From assembly GCF_010119225.1 (NCBI RefSeq), contig NZ_WNKF01000011.1, positions 62,001 through 126,000 on the forward strand: a DNA stretch of 64,000 nt, read 5' to 3'. The position numbers were made by a program, and so were the translations under genes. Below, one piece after another: positions 1-9,777 of the stretch; position 1 is the stretch's first letter, and each line of letters opens with the position of its first letter. Origin of the DNA: Cyclobacterium roseum. Its GTDB lineage: Bacteria > Bacteroidota > Bacteroidia > Cytophagales > Cyclobacteriaceae. The notes beneath the pieces were generated by a model, which saw nothing but the letters and a program-made list of their open reading frames with translations, had not been told where the DNA came from and did not search any database.

Positions 1-39
1 AATAATCGTTCAAACCTGAACTCAAGATTGCCTATACTA

Positions 40-57
40 AATCCGGACTAATCCGGA
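40..57. promoter_or_regulatory. Tandem AATCCGGA repeat upstream of the first susC
   Basis: AATCCGGA occurs twice, at 40-47 and 50-57, with a 10-bp period (one helical turn), 38 bp before the susC start codon. Each copy contains the palindrome TCCGGA. The spacing fits side-by-side binding of a regulator on one DNA face, but no regulator gene is visible because the window begins here. It could also be part of a hairpin in the leader RNA. Regulatory function is inference. Confidence 0.3.
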
Positions 58-94
58 AAATGCAATTTTATTAAACACTAACCACTAACAAATT

Positions 95-3000
95 ATGAAA
101 AATTTTACTCACGGAAGGAAACATTCTTCCGTTGGAATTAGACCATTGGGGATGGCTATTCTAATTCTAATTGGATGTTTCGTTTTTAATTCACTCCACG
201 CGCAGGAGAAGACTGTGACTGGAAAAGTAATTGACGAAAATGGAGAGTCGATTCCCGGGGCCAGTGTACTGGTAAAGGGAACGACGAAAGGTGTAGCAAC
301 GGATATTAACGGTGAGTTCACCTTGAATTTATCGGAGTCGGAAAATGAATTGGAAGTTTCCTTTATCGGCTACAATCAAAAGGAAGTTAAGGTTAACAAC
401 CAAAGCAACATTACCATTTCACTCAGCTCTGAAGAGACCGCTTTGTCCGAAGTGGTGGTAACCGCATTGGGAGTAAAGCGGGATGAACGGGCCTTGGGAT
501 ATACCGTGCAGCAAGTTGATACACAGGGGCTGGATGAGGCCAAAGAGACCAATATTGTTAACTCACTTACCGGAAAAATCGCTGGAGTTCAAATATCAAA
601 TTCCTCGGGAAACATAGGAGGTTCCTCTCGTATTACGATTAGGGGAATTAATTCAATCTCCGGCAATAACCAGCCATTATTTGTAGTGGATGGGACCCCT
701 ATAGATAATTCCAACTACAATTCTGACGATCAAGTATCTGGAAATGGTGGTAGGGATTATGGCAATGCGGCTCAGGATATTAATCCAGATGACATTGAGT
801 CAATTTCTGTACTTAAAGGTCCAAGTGCCTCAGCCCTGTATGGATCCAGAGCCTCCAACGGTGTCATTTTGATTACGACCAAAAGCGGTGAGGCAAGGAA
901 AGGAATCGGTGTAAGCATCAATTCATCCACCATGTTTAGCAATGTGTTTTTACTACCAGAAATGCAAAATGAGTACGGGGGTGGTTTTGCGCTTACATTT
1001 GATGAAGCCGTGGACCCGCTAGATGGACAAACGTATAAGGTGGTCAATACCAACGCAAATAACAGTTGGGGGCCAAGATTTGATGGTACCTTGGTACGGC
1101 ACTGGGACAGCATGTACCCAGGAGAACCCAACTATGGTGAAGTTCGTCCATGGGTGGCTACACCCAATAATATTAAAGATTTCTTTGAGACCGGAGTCAC
1201 TTTATCCAATAATGTGTCTATTAGTGGAGGCAATGACAAAAGCTCTTTTAGGCTATCCTATACCAATTTGGACCAGACGGGGACCATGCCCAATAGTTCT
1301 CTCAATAGGAATACCATTGCTGTAAGCGCGAATAGCCAGCTTTCTGATAAGTTTTCAGCCGGGGCGAAAGTCAATTACATTCGAACAGAGGCGTTAGGAC
1401 GACCTGCCACAGGAGATTGGTCTCCCGAGAGACCTGTGAATGTATTAACCTACTGGTACGCCTGGACACAGCGACAGATTGATCCGGCCAGACTGCGAAA
1501 CTATAAATCAGACAGGTATTACCATATGACCTGGAATACCCAAGGTTTGGGACGCCATTTGGAACAGAGTTATAACAATAATCCCTACTTTACCCTTTAT
1601 GAAAGCTACAATAATGACTTGAAGGACAGGGTGTTTGGGAATATAAATATCTCCTATCAGATCCTGCCGGAGCTATCTTTGACGCTTTTTGCCAGAACGG
1701 ATTTCTACACGGACTCAAGAGAAGACAGGGCATCGATTGGAGGGTATCTTCAAAATGCTTATGAAAAAGATCTTTATCATTTTCGGGAGGATAACTTTGA
1801 ACTACTTGGTCAGTATAATGGTGACCTTGGCGACGATTTTAGTTTGGGGGTTACCTTTGGTGGAAATATTAGGAAAAACACCTTCAAAAATAACTATACA
1901 AGAACCCAAGGGGGCTTGAGCGTGCCTAATTTTTACAATCTGGTGGCATCCCTTCAGCGCCCGGAGATTAGAGACTTTACATCTGAGCGAGAGGTTCAGA
2001 GTGTCTATGCAAGCGGTAATATCGGCTACAGGGACTACCTCTTTTTCGAAGCCTCGCTTCGAAATGATTGGTCTTCCACGCTGCCGGTCGATAATAACTC
2101 CTATCTGTATCCAGCGGTTTCCAGTAGCTTTGTTTTTTCCAATTTGATGACCGGAGCCGATTTCTTTTCCTTTGGTAAAATGAGGATCGGCTGGGCTCAG
2201 GTGGGGAATGATACGGATCCCTATCGTTTGATCAATACCTACGCAAACGGCGACCCCTACGGCAATACCTCCGTATTCACGGTAGATGACGTATTGAAAA
2301 ACAGTAACCTGAAACCAGAGATCGTTTCGAATATTGAGGCAGGTCTGGATTTAAGGTTTTTGGAAAACAGAATTGGGTTGGACTTTACTCTTTATAAAGT
2401 GAATACCTTTAATCAGATTCTGGCCCTTCCTGTTTCATCTACTACCGGATTTAAATCACTGATTGTAAATGCGGGGGAAATGGAGAATAAAGGAATCGAA
2501 GTAATGCTTAAGGGTACCCCGGTGGATCGAAGCAGTTTCTCCTGGGATGTAAACCTTAACCTGGCCCGAAACCGGAACATGGTCTTGGAGCTCGCCGAAG
2601 GTCAGGATAATTTTGAATTAGGTGGCAGGGACGGTACTAATTCGGTCAATGCAACGGTGGGACAACCCTATGGAACAATCATCACGCCTAACGTAATTTA
2701 TCATGAAGAAACCGGGAAGCCAATCGTAGGAAGCAATGGATTTTACTTACGAAATCCAGGAGAGGTGGTAGGGAACATCATGCCGGACGTTACGGGTGGT
2801 TTTTCCAATACATTTACCTATCGGGGGATTAGCCTTAGTGCGCTGATAGATTTTCAGTCCGGTGGCGATTTTTGGTCCGAAACCGTTCAAAATGGTATTG
2901 CAAACGGCCAGTTTATCGAATCTGTGGGGGATAATGACAGAGGTGTTCCCATGAGAAACCCCGTTTCAGAGGGAGGAGGAATAAAAGCCGATGCTGTTTT

Positions 3001-3334
3001 CGAAAACGGAGAACCCAATACCGTATACCTGGAGGCCCAAAATTATTTAAAGCAGCAGTACAGTCTGGACGGGTTAAATGTCTACGATGCCTCCTATGTC
3101 AAATTACGTGAAGTGAGATTAGGGTACAGTTTACCAAGCAGGATGCTGAACAATATGTTTATTACCGCCCTTAGACTTTCCGTTTTTTCCCGAAACGTAG
3201 CATTATTACATAGCAATGTGCCTCATATTGACCCCTCAGAGATAGCCTATGGGTCGAGTAATATGCAAGGTCTAGAGGGAGCATCTTTACCTGCTCCCAG
3301 GGTGATTGGTTTTAATATCAACATAAAGCTATAA
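95..3334 (+). CDS. SusC/RagA-family TonB-dependent outer membrane receptor
   Basis: This is an outer-membrane nutrient importer of the SusC family, expected to work with the SusD-like lipoprotein encoded next. The 1079-residue protein starts with a Sec signal peptide ending near HAQEKT (about residue 37). A carboxypeptidase-D-like beta-sandwich follows (TVTGKVIDENGESIPGASV, about 40-115), then the SusC plug with the signature FVVDGTPID (about 198-206), and a long beta-barrel to the C-terminus. Length and order are normal for SusC. It heads a run of same-strand genes for Tat-exported amidases, so the imported ligand is probably an amide or an amidase product. That link rests on neighbourhood only. 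The ATG start is supported by the basic n-region and the hydrophobic core after it. Confidence 0.95.
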   Translation: MKNFTHGRKHSSVGIRPLGMAILILIGCFVFNSLHAQEKTVTGKVIDENGESIPGASVLVKGTTKGVATDINGEFTLNLSESENELEVSFIGYNQKEVKVNNQSNITISLSSEETALSEVVVTALGVKRDERALGYTVQQVDTQGLDEAKETNIVNSLTGKIAGVQISNSSGNIGGSSRITIRGINSISGNNQPLFVVDGTPIDNSNYNSDDQVSGNGGRDYGNAAQDINPDDIESISVLKGPSASALYGSRASNGVILITTKSGEARKGIGVSINSSTMFSNVFLLPEMQNEYGGGFALTFDEAVDPLDGQTYKVVNTNANNSWGPRFDGTLVRHWDSMYPGEPNYGEVRPWVATPNNIKDFFETGVTLSNNVSISGGNDKSSFRLSYTNLDQTGTMPNSSLNRNTIAVSANSQLSDKFSAGAKVNYIRTEALGRPATGDWSPERPVNVLTYWYAWTQRQIDPARLRNYKSDRYYHMTWNTQGLGRHLEQSYNNNPYFTLYESYNNDLKDRVFGNINISYQILPELSLTLFARTDFYTDSREDRASIGGYLQNAYEKDLYHFREDNFELLGQYNGDLGDDFSLGVTFGGNIRKNTFKNNYTRTQGGLSVPNFYNLVASLQRPEIRDFTSEREVQSVYASGNIGYRDYLFFEASLRNDWSSTLPVDNNSYLYPAVSSSFVFSNLMTGADFFSFGKMRIGWAQVGNDTDPYRLINTYANGDPYGNTSVFTVDDVLKNSNLKPEIVSNIEAGLDLRFLENRIGLDFTLYKVNTFNQILALPVSSTTGFKSLIVNAGEMENKGIEVMLKGTPVDRSSFSWDVNLNLARNRNMVLELAEGQDNFELGGRDGTNSVNATVGQPYGTIITPNVIYHEETGKPIVGSNGFYLRNPGEVVGNIMPDVTGGFSNTFTYRGISLSALIDFQSGGDFWSETVQNGIANGQFIESVGDNDRGVPMRNPVSEGGGIKADAVFENGEPNTVYLEAQNYLKQQYSLDGLNVYDASYVKLREVRLGYSLPSRMLNNMFITALRLSVFSRNVALLHSNVPHIDPSEIAYGSSNMQGLEGASLPAPRVIGFNINIKL

Positions 3335-3352
3335 TATTTTTGCGCGATGCAG

Positions 3353-3384
3353 TGTGCAGGGATTTTCTACTATCCCCTTGTACA
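3353..3384 (+). other. Intergenic hairpin between susC and susD
   Basis: TGTGCA-GGGAT (3353-3363) pairs with ATCCC-(CT)-TGTACA (3372-3384). The stem has 11 pairs including one G-T wobble, a 2-nt bulge and an 8-nt loop. There is no T-tract after it, so it is unlikely to be a full terminator. It may stabilise or process the mRNA and so set the SusC to SusD ratio; this role is inferred. Confidence 0.35.
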
Positions 3385-3414
3385 ACACTAGTTTAACATC
3401 TAAGAAACACTGAA

Positions 3415-4893
3415 ATGAAAAAAATAATCAATATAAATTTGATCGTGCTGGCTGCAGGGTGTTCACTTTTCCTGTCTGCTTGTACAGAAGGCTTTGAGGA
3501 ATTGAATATCGATCCCAATCAGCCTGTAATAGTGCCGACTTCAAGTCTGCTGACCGGTGCCCAGCGGGAATTGGTGGCAGATATATTTGGGAATCATAAC
3601 GAGCTTGGTGGAGTTGGTTTGCCAGGTATGATCTATACCCAGCAAATGGCCAATTTAAGAGGGGGCTTTGACGATATTTATGCGACAGTCGAGGAAGATT
3701 TTTCCACGTTTTACACGAATGGCTTGAGGGATTTGCAAGAGATCATCGCACTCAACACCAATGCCGAAACGATGACCAATGCAGCGCTCTCAGGTCCAAA
3801 TAATAACCAGATAGCCGTGGCCCGGATTCTTAAAGCCTGGGCCTTCCAGAACATTACGGATGTATGGGGGGATGTTCCCTACACGGAGACCTTGCAGGGA
3901 AATGAGTTTCCCCTTCCGATCTACGATACACAGGAATTCATTTATATGGATTTGCTGAAGGAATTAAGCGAGGCAGTCGAAATGATTGATGTAGCAGATG
4001 GGGATATCGCTGGCGATATTATCTATAACGGGGATATGGAAAAGTGGTTAAAGTTTGCAAACAGCCTTAAAATGCGTGTCGCCCTGCGGTTATCAAATGT
4101 GGCACCAGGAGTTGCAGCGAATTCCCTTTCGGAAGCACTTTCAGCAGGGCCGATGACTTCAGCAGAAGATAATGCTTTCTACCAGTTTTTGGAATCTCAA
4201 CCCAATAACAACCCCTGGTATTTTAGATATGAATTGAGCGTACCCAATTACGGTATAGGAAGTACAATGGTAGACATGCTTAAATCACTAGACGACCCAC
4301 GGCTTGAGAAATTTGCTGATCCAGCTTTAAATAGCAATTTAGGCGGTGGATATATCGGACAACCTGTGGGTTTAGATCGAGCCTCAGGTAGTGCCATCAG
4401 TGATTTTGCCGTATCCTGGCCGGATGCCGAAAATATATTACAACCTACTTCAATATTCACTATTATGTCCTATTCCGAGGTCGGCTTTATCCTGGCGGAA
4501 GCGGCAGAACGGGGTTGGATAACAGGTAGTGCGTCTGATTACTATACCACCGCCATCACTGCCTCTATGGAGCAATGGGGGATTTCAGACCCCGAGGTTA
4601 TTACTGCTTATCTGGCTCAGGAAGAAGTAGTCTATGATACTTCCGATCCTATCAAATCTATTGGAAACCAAAAGTGGATATCGCTTTTCATGCAGGGTGT
4701 GCAATCCTGGAGCGAATGGAGAAGACTTCAAATCCCTGAGTTGGACATAGCAAGAGATGCGGTAATTGATGGGATCCCTAGAAGGAAAGGCTATCCACCA
4801 AGTGAAATCAATTTGAATAAGTCCAACTATGAGGCTGCAGTAGCCAGGCAAGGTACAGATGATCTCCTGACCAGAGTGTGGTGGGATAAGTAA
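3415..4893 (+). CDS. SusD/RagB-family nutrient-binding outer membrane lipoprotein
   Basis: This is the surface lipoprotein partner of the preceding SusC receptor; family members form the lid over the SusC barrel and bind substrate. The 492-residue protein has a lipoprotein signal peptide with the acylated cysteine at residue 23 (FLSAC), followed by the typical mature start GFEELNIDPNQP. Tetratricopeptide-like helices fill the middle (for example ILKAWAFQNITDVWGDVPY, about residues 138-156), and the C-terminal half resembles the SusD-like_2 family. The gene is 80 bp after susC and on the same strand. It ends 32 bp before the first amidase gene, consistent with one transcript. Ligand specificity cannot be read from the sequence. 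Confidence 0.93.
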   Translation: MKKIININLIVLAAGCSLFLSACTEGFEELNIDPNQPVIVPTSSLLTGAQRELVADIFGNHNELGGVGLPGMIYTQQMANLRGGFDDIYATVEEDFSTFYTNGLRDLQEIIALNTNAETMTNAALSGPNNNQIAVARILKAWAFQNITDVWGDVPYTETLQGNEFPLPIYDTQEFIYMDLLKELSEAVEMIDVADGDIAGDIIYNGDMEKWLKFANSLKMRVALRLSNVAPGVAANSLSEALSAGPMTSAEDNAFYQFLESQPNNNPWYFRYELSVPNYGIGSTMVDMLKSLDDPRLEKFADPALNSNLGGGYIGQPVGLDRASGSAISDFAVSWPDAENILQPTSIFTIMSYSEVGFILAEAAERGWITGSASDYYTTAITASMEQWGISDPEVITAYLAQEEVVYDTSDPIKSIGNQKWISLFMQGVQSWSEWRRLQIPELDIARDAVIDGIPRRKGYPPSEINLNKSNYEAAVARQGTDDLLTRVWWDK

Positions 4894-4925
4894 TAAGATC
4901 GTTTGAACCAAAATAGATAGTTGAT

Positions 4926-6470
4926 ATGACATTAAAAAAGAAAAATAGCAGGAGAGATTTCATAAGTTCGTCTTTTATGTTGTTTGGTAGCGGGGGGCTT
5001 GGGTTGAAGCCTCCCGTAACTACCGCAACTGCTTACAAAAAATCAGCTCGTTTTTATAAATCGAATCACCGCACCGAAGACCTCAAGTTTGCTTCTGTAG
5101 TTCAGATGGCTCAAATGATTCGTGAGAAAGAAATTTCTTCTGTCGAGCTGGTAACTACCATGTACAATCGGATCGCAGAAGTCAATCCACAGATCAACGC
5201 AGTTGTATTGACCTGTAAAGAGCGAGCGCTTGAGGAAGCTAAGAAAGCGGATGAGCTTCTAGCTAGAGGAAAGGTCTTGGGACCGTTGCACGGCGTTCCG
5301 ATGACCATTAAGGATTCCCTCGAGACAGCTGGAATAATCAGCACCGGAGGTACCCTGGGCAGAAAAGATTACATTCCTGCTAAAGATGCTACCATAGTTG
5401 CCAGACTACGAGGCAGCGGAGCCATCCTTATGGGTAAAACCAATACGCCTGAATTTACCTTGTCCGGAACCACCGCCAACTTGATTTACGGCATGACGAG
5501 TAACCCCTACAAGGAGGGATATAGTTCCGGTGGAAGCAGTGGCGGGGCGGGAGCTGTAGTGGCAGCTGGAGGTTCGCCCTTTGATATCGGATCGGATTTT
5601 GGCGGGAGTATCAGGGGGCCTGCTCACTTCAATGGGATTGCCGGGATCAAACCGACAACGGGTTTGGTGCCCCGGACCGGTCATATAGTAGACTATGGTG
5701 GCCTATTCGATGCCTATCAGGTGCTTGGACCACTAGCCCGGTATGTGGAAGACTTGAAACTTATTCTTCCAATCATTCTTGGACCGGATCAGATTGACGC
5801 AGCCATTCATCCCGTTCCCTGGAATGATCCGGAATCTGTTCAATTAAAGAATTTAAAATACGCTTGGTTTATTGAGCATGGAAGCTCCAAGGATTGCGCC
5901 GAAGAAACCGTGGAAGCCATTGGAAAAGCTGTTGCCTCTTTGGAGTCGGCGGGGATACAACTAAAGGAAGATGCCCCTATTGAAGAAATCAAAGAAGCCG
6001 AGGAGGTTCGGTATGAGCTTTTCGGTGCCGATGGGCGGGCCTGGGTGAGTAGGCTGACTGAAAAATACGGCACTACGCAAACGCATCCGCTTCTTCGATT
6101 ATCGGATCCGTCTACGGCCATTTCATCAGAAGAATTTACAGAATTGGTGGAAAAACTGGATGCCTGTCGTAGCAAGCTATTGCAATGGATGCAAGATTAC
6201 GATATTGTCATCTGTCCGGTTCATTTTGACGGAGCAGCTCCTAATCCGGATGTGTTTGAGAAATCATCCTGGTCTGCCGACGAGTATGGCTACATGGGAA
6301 TTTTCAACCTTACAGGTTGGCCAGCAGCAGTCGTAAGAGCGGGGACGAGCAAGGAAGGCTTGCCTATAGGGGTTCAGATTGTTGGACAGCCGTTCCAGGA
6401 TCATAAAGTATTGGCGGTTGCCGAATATTTAGAAGCGCAATTGGGAGGCTGGCAAGCCCCACCGATGTGA
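4926..6470 (+). CDS. Tat-exported amidase-signature hydrolase, copy 1 (type A)
   Basis: This is an amidase-signature-family hydrolase that should cleave amide (C-N) bonds in the periplasm. The N-terminus carries a twin-arginine motif, NSRRDFIS (residues 7-14), followed by a weakly hydrophobic stretch, so export of the folded enzyme by Tat is likely. The Ser-cisSer-Lys triad is complete: Lys129 in TIKDS, cis-Ser204 in GGSSGG and nucleophile Ser228 in GGSIRGP. The length of 514 residues is normal. It is the first of four adjacent Tat amidases and resembles the third (8212) more than its immediate neighbours, for example in the region after GADGRAWVSRL and in the short loop before LIYG. The substrate is unknown. 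Aryl or aliphatic amides, cyclic or linear oligoamides and N-acyl amino acids are all possible for this family. Confidence 0.92.
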   Translation: MTLKKKNSRRDFISSSFMLFGSGGLGLKPPVTTATAYKKSARFYKSNHRTEDLKFASVVQMAQMIREKEISSVELVTTMYNRIAEVNPQINAVVLTCKERALEEAKKADELLARGKVLGPLHGVPMTIKDSLETAGIISTGGTLGRKDYIPAKDATIVARLRGSGAILMGKTNTPEFTLSGTTANLIYGMTSNPYKEGYSSGGSSGGAGAVVAAGGSPFDIGSDFGGSIRGPAHFNGIAGIKPTTGLVPRTGHIVDYGGLFDAYQVLGPLARYVEDLKLILPIILGPDQIDAAIHPVPWNDPESVQLKNLKYAWFIEHGSSKDCAEETVEAIGKAVASLESAGIQLKEDAPIEEIKEAEEVRYELFGADGRAWVSRLTEKYGTTQTHPLLRLSDPSTAISSEEFTELVEKLDACRSKLLQWMQDYDIVICPVHFDGAAPNPDVFEKSSWSADEYGYMGIFNLTGWPAAVVRAGTSKEGLPIGVQIVGQPFQDHKVLAVAEYLEAQLGGWQAPPM

Positions 6471-6510
6471 TTTTTCAACCCTAACCAAGTATTTCTCAAA
6501 AAAAAAATTA

Positions 6511-8103
6511 ATGGAAAACCTGAAAAAAAGTGTCGCTAAAAAAGTAATAAAGGGCCATTCCAGAAGGGCTTTTATGAGCAAACTATCGGCAGGAGCCCTC
6601 GCCACAGCCTGCTTACCAGGTATTGCCAGGGGGGCTAGTAAGCCTTTGCTTATCCGGGAATTTGGTAAACCTGCCGAACCCTCTGAGATACAATATAAAT
6701 CCGTAACGGCAATCGCAGAGATGATTCGGGAAAAGGAAGTATCTGCCCTAGAAGTGGTGCAGACCTATATCGCCCGAATCGAAGATGTGAATTACCAGCT
6801 TAATGCGGTGGTGATGGAATGTTTCGACAGGGCCATCGAAGAAGCTAAAAAGGCAGATAATGAAATTTCAAAAGGAAATGTCTTGGGAAAGCTCCATGGG
6901 GTCCCCTTGACTATCAAAGATTCCTTTATGACAGAAGGGGTGGTAAGCACCGGGGGTACGATTGGTAAAATGAATTTTGTGCCGGAGGAAGACGCTACTG
7001 TTGTTGCCCGTTTACGGAATGCAGGTGGAATGATGTTGGGCAAAACGAATACGCCTGAATTTACATTGATTGGCGGTGTTTTAGGAGTCAACTCTACCAA
7101 TAATATCCTGTATGGGATCAGTAAAAACCCTTATGATCTAAATAAAACGACCTCTGGAAGTAGCGGAGGTGCCGGGGCGATTGTCGCTGCAGGTGGAGCT
7201 GCTTTCGATGTTGGTACCGATTGGGGCGGAAGTGTTAGGGGACCTTCCTGCACCAATGGCATTGCAGGTATAAAGCCGACGTCGGTAAGGTTGCCACGGA
7301 CGGGTCATATCGTCGACTACGGTGGGCTTTTTGATTCCTGGCAACAGCCGGGACCGATGGCCAGATACGTTAAGGATCTTGACTTACTCACACCTATCAT
7401 GGCGGGTCCTGATTTTAAGGATGCTGCTGTGGTGCCCATGCCTTGGCCGGATTACCAGAAAGTGGATATCTCCCAATTGAAAGTCGCGTTTTTCCCGGAA
7501 AACGGAATAGCCGATACAGACCCAGATACTATTGAGACTGTGAGAAAGGCAGCAAAGTGGATGGATGAGGTAGCACTGGATGTCACGGAAGATTGTCCAC
7601 GGGAGCTATTGGTGGAGTTGGGTACGATTCGTCGGGAATTGATCATTGGAGACGGTTGGCAATGGCTTAAAAGAGCAACGGAACGAGCAGGTTCCAAGAC
7701 CTATGGAGCATCCCTGAGAGAACGACTTGAGAATCAGGGAGCGGTCATTTCTACGGCGGAATACACTAAACTTTTGGAAATGCAAGATGCTAATAGAAGC
7801 AGAATGCTCCAATGGTTTTCTCAATACGATGTGATTATTTGCCCGACCACCAGTTCGCCAGCAGGGGATATCAATAGTGGCTATAACGAGGAATCCAGGT
7901 ACATGGATAACCCCGGGGAGAGCTATACTAAACCCTTTAATACCTGTGGCTGGCCGGGTGCAGTGGTCAGGTGTGGTCAGAGTGCGGATGGTCTTCCCAT
8001 TGGCGTGCAGGTAGTGGCACAGCCCTGGCGGGAGGATGTAGCACTTGCCGTAGCCAGTTACCTTGAATCTAAGTCAGGAGGATGGAAAAGGCCACCGATA
8101 TAA
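6511..8103 (+). CDS. Tat-exported amidase-signature hydrolase, copy 2 (type B)
   Basis: This second amidase-signature enzyme has 530 residues. It has a longer basic N-terminus and a Tat motif, HSRRAFMS (residues 16-23), followed by an Ala-rich hydrophobic segment ending near ARGAS. The triad is Lys136 (TIKDS), cis-Ser217 (SGSSGG) and nucleophile Ser241 (GGSVRGP). Compared with copies 1 and 3 it carries a longer loop before ILYG (about residues 187-199) and the string DSWQQPGPMAR. The fourth amidase shares both features, so copies 2 and 4 form one subtype. The start is 40 bp after copy 1, in the same orientation. It probably acts in the periplasm on an amide brought in or released by the locus. 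Different substrate range from type A is inferred from the loop difference. Confidence 0.92.
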   Translation: MENLKKSVAKKVIKGHSRRAFMSKLSAGALATACLPGIARGASKPLLIREFGKPAEPSEIQYKSVTAIAEMIREKEVSALEVVQTYIARIEDVNYQLNAVVMECFDRAIEEAKKADNEISKGNVLGKLHGVPLTIKDSFMTEGVVSTGGTIGKMNFVPEEDATVVARLRNAGGMMLGKTNTPEFTLIGGVLGVNSTNNILYGISKNPYDLNKTTSGSSGGAGAIVAAGGAAFDVGTDWGGSVRGPSCTNGIAGIKPTSVRLPRTGHIVDYGGLFDSWQQPGPMARYVKDLDLLTPIMAGPDFKDAAVVPMPWPDYQKVDISQLKVAFFPENGIADTDPDTIETVRKAAKWMDEVALDVTEDCPRELLVELGTIRRELIIGDGWQWLKRATERAGSKTYGASLRERLENQGAVISTAEYTKLLEMQDANRSRMLQWFSQYDVIICPTTSSPAGDINSGYNEESRYMDNPGESYTKPFNTCGWPGAVVRCGQSADGLPIGVQVVAQPWREDVALAVASYLESKSGGWKRPPI

Positions 8104-8211
8104 AAATGATAAGTGCTTTTTAAAATAAGGCAAAACAAATTAACAGAGATGTAAGCAGGATGTGATTGAAATTCAAACCCTTTCTGTAAAGATCTCCCAA
8201 ACCAAAACCAA

Positions 8212-9726
8212 ATGAAAAAACAAACCACCAACAACCGAAGAAAATTTATTACTACGCTAGGTATGGGATCACTGGGAACGGTGCTTCCAACCTTTGGAAA
8301 GCAGCTGCCGAAGGGGGTAGTGCTTCCTCAGAAACAATTTGTCTCCTCAGATGAGACTGACGAACTTTTATACATGTCTGCTACAAAGGTAGCGGGGATG
8401 ATCAGAAACAAAGAAATAAGCAGCCAGGAGGTAGTGGAGCTGTGTTTGGCTAGAATAGATGAGGTTAACCCCCAAATCAATGCGGTGGTTCAAATAGCCA
8501 GAGAACGAGCACTCCTGGAGGCCAAGAAGGCAGATGAAGCTGTCAGAGCAGGCAAAACCTTGGGGCTACTACATGGTGTGCCCATGACGATCAAAGATTC
8601 CTTTGAAACCGCTGGTATTATTTCGACCGCGGGCACCATGGGACGCAAAAATTACATGCCCGGAACCGATGCCACGGTGGTTAAACGACTGCGGGAAGAA
8701 GGAGCCATTTTACTAGGTAAAACCAATACTCCCGAATTTACCATGTCTTCTCACACCTTTAATCTAATATATGGTCAGACGCTGAATCCCTACGACCTTA
8801 CTACCCACCCATCCGGGAGCAGTGGGGGTGCAGCGGCCATATTGGCAGCAGGGGGGGCTTATTTTGACATAGGTACCGATTCCGGGGGTAGTGTACGTGC
8901 ACCTGCGCACGTTTGCGGTTTGGCAAGTATAAAACCCACTAGTGGCAGGATACCACAAACGGGTCATTTGCCGGATTATGGTGACCGATTCGGGAGCTAC
9001 CAACAACCTGGTCCAATGGCCAGGAGAGTGGAAGATTTGTATTTGTTGTTATCCATTCTTTCGGGTCCTGATTATATGGATGCCAGCATCAGTCCGGTGC
9101 CTCTCAATGACCCCGCCGATGTGGATCTTTCAACATTGCGAATTGCCTATTACACAACCAACGATGTGGCGGAACCCATTCCTGAAATCAAAAAGATGGT
9201 AGTTGATTGTGCCAATCAGCTCAAACCATCCGTGAGCAGTGTATCAGAAGCCCGTCCACCGGCGCTTAAGGCACTTTCAGATAAAAGGTCCGAACTAAAT
9301 AGCGCAGATGGTAAGGCTCACATTAAGCGACTTATCAAGGCTTGCGGTACCAAAGTTATTTCTCCGAACCTAAATATATCCGGTGAGGTGGTCTCCGCAA
9401 AAGAATACACGAAACTGGTTGAGGAGATTGATGCTTTAAAAAGTCAAATGCTTCAATTTATGGATGATTATGACATCATGCTCTGCCCGGTTACTTCGAC
9501 AGCAGCGATGAAAGTAGAAGCCGAAAGGTTCCCGGGACATTGGTATACCTCCGAGTACAATGCTACCGGATGGCCTGCAGCGGTCGTTCGAGCGGGCACC
9601 TCCAATGATGGTTTGCCCCTCGGGATCCAAATTGTAGGTAAACCCTGGACGGAAGACAAGGTTCTGGCAGTGGCCGCTAACCTGGAAGAAACATTTGGAG
9701 GATATTCCAAACCGGAAAATATTTAA
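8212..9726 (+). CDS. Tat-exported amidase-signature hydrolase, copy 3 (type A')
   Basis: This is the third amidase-signature enzyme of the run, with 504 residues. The Tat motif is NNRRKFIT (residues 7-14). The triad is intact: Lys128 (TIKDS), cis-Ser203 (SGSSGG) and nucleophile Ser227 (GGSVRAP). It shares with copy 1 the short loop before NLIYG, the SADGKAHIKRL region and the C-terminal PAAVVRAGTS followed by KVLAVA, so it belongs to type A. In the middle domain PQTGHLPDYGDRF replaces the PRTGHIVDYGG of the other three, which may reshape the substrate pocket. A 108-bp gap precedes it, the longest between the first three amidases, and I see no terminator there. The role is periplasmic amide hydrolysis with unknown substrate. 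Confidence 0.92.
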   Translation: MKKQTTNNRRKFITTLGMGSLGTVLPTFGKQLPKGVVLPQKQFVSSDETDELLYMSATKVAGMIRNKEISSQEVVELCLARIDEVNPQINAVVQIARERALLEAKKADEAVRAGKTLGLLHGVPMTIKDSFETAGIISTAGTMGRKNYMPGTDATVVKRLREEGAILLGKTNTPEFTMSSHTFNLIYGQTLNPYDLTTHPSGSSGGAAAILAAGGAYFDIGTDSGGSVRAPAHVCGLASIKPTSGRIPQTGHLPDYGDRFGSYQQPGPMARRVEDLYLLLSILSGPDYMDASISPVPLNDPADVDLSTLRIAYYTTNDVAEPIPEIKKMVVDCANQLKPSVSSVSEARPPALKALSDKRSELNSADGKAHIKRLIKACGTKVISPNLNISGEVVSAKEYTKLVEEIDALKSQMLQFMDDYDIMLCPVTSTAAMKVEAERFPGHWYTSEYNATGWPAAVVRAGTSNDGLPLGIQIVGKPWTEDKVLAVAANLEETFGGYSKPENI

Positions 9727-9777
9727 CAACCCTTTCCAAGTCAATCTCAATGATTAATAATTTAAAACTGTACCCAA

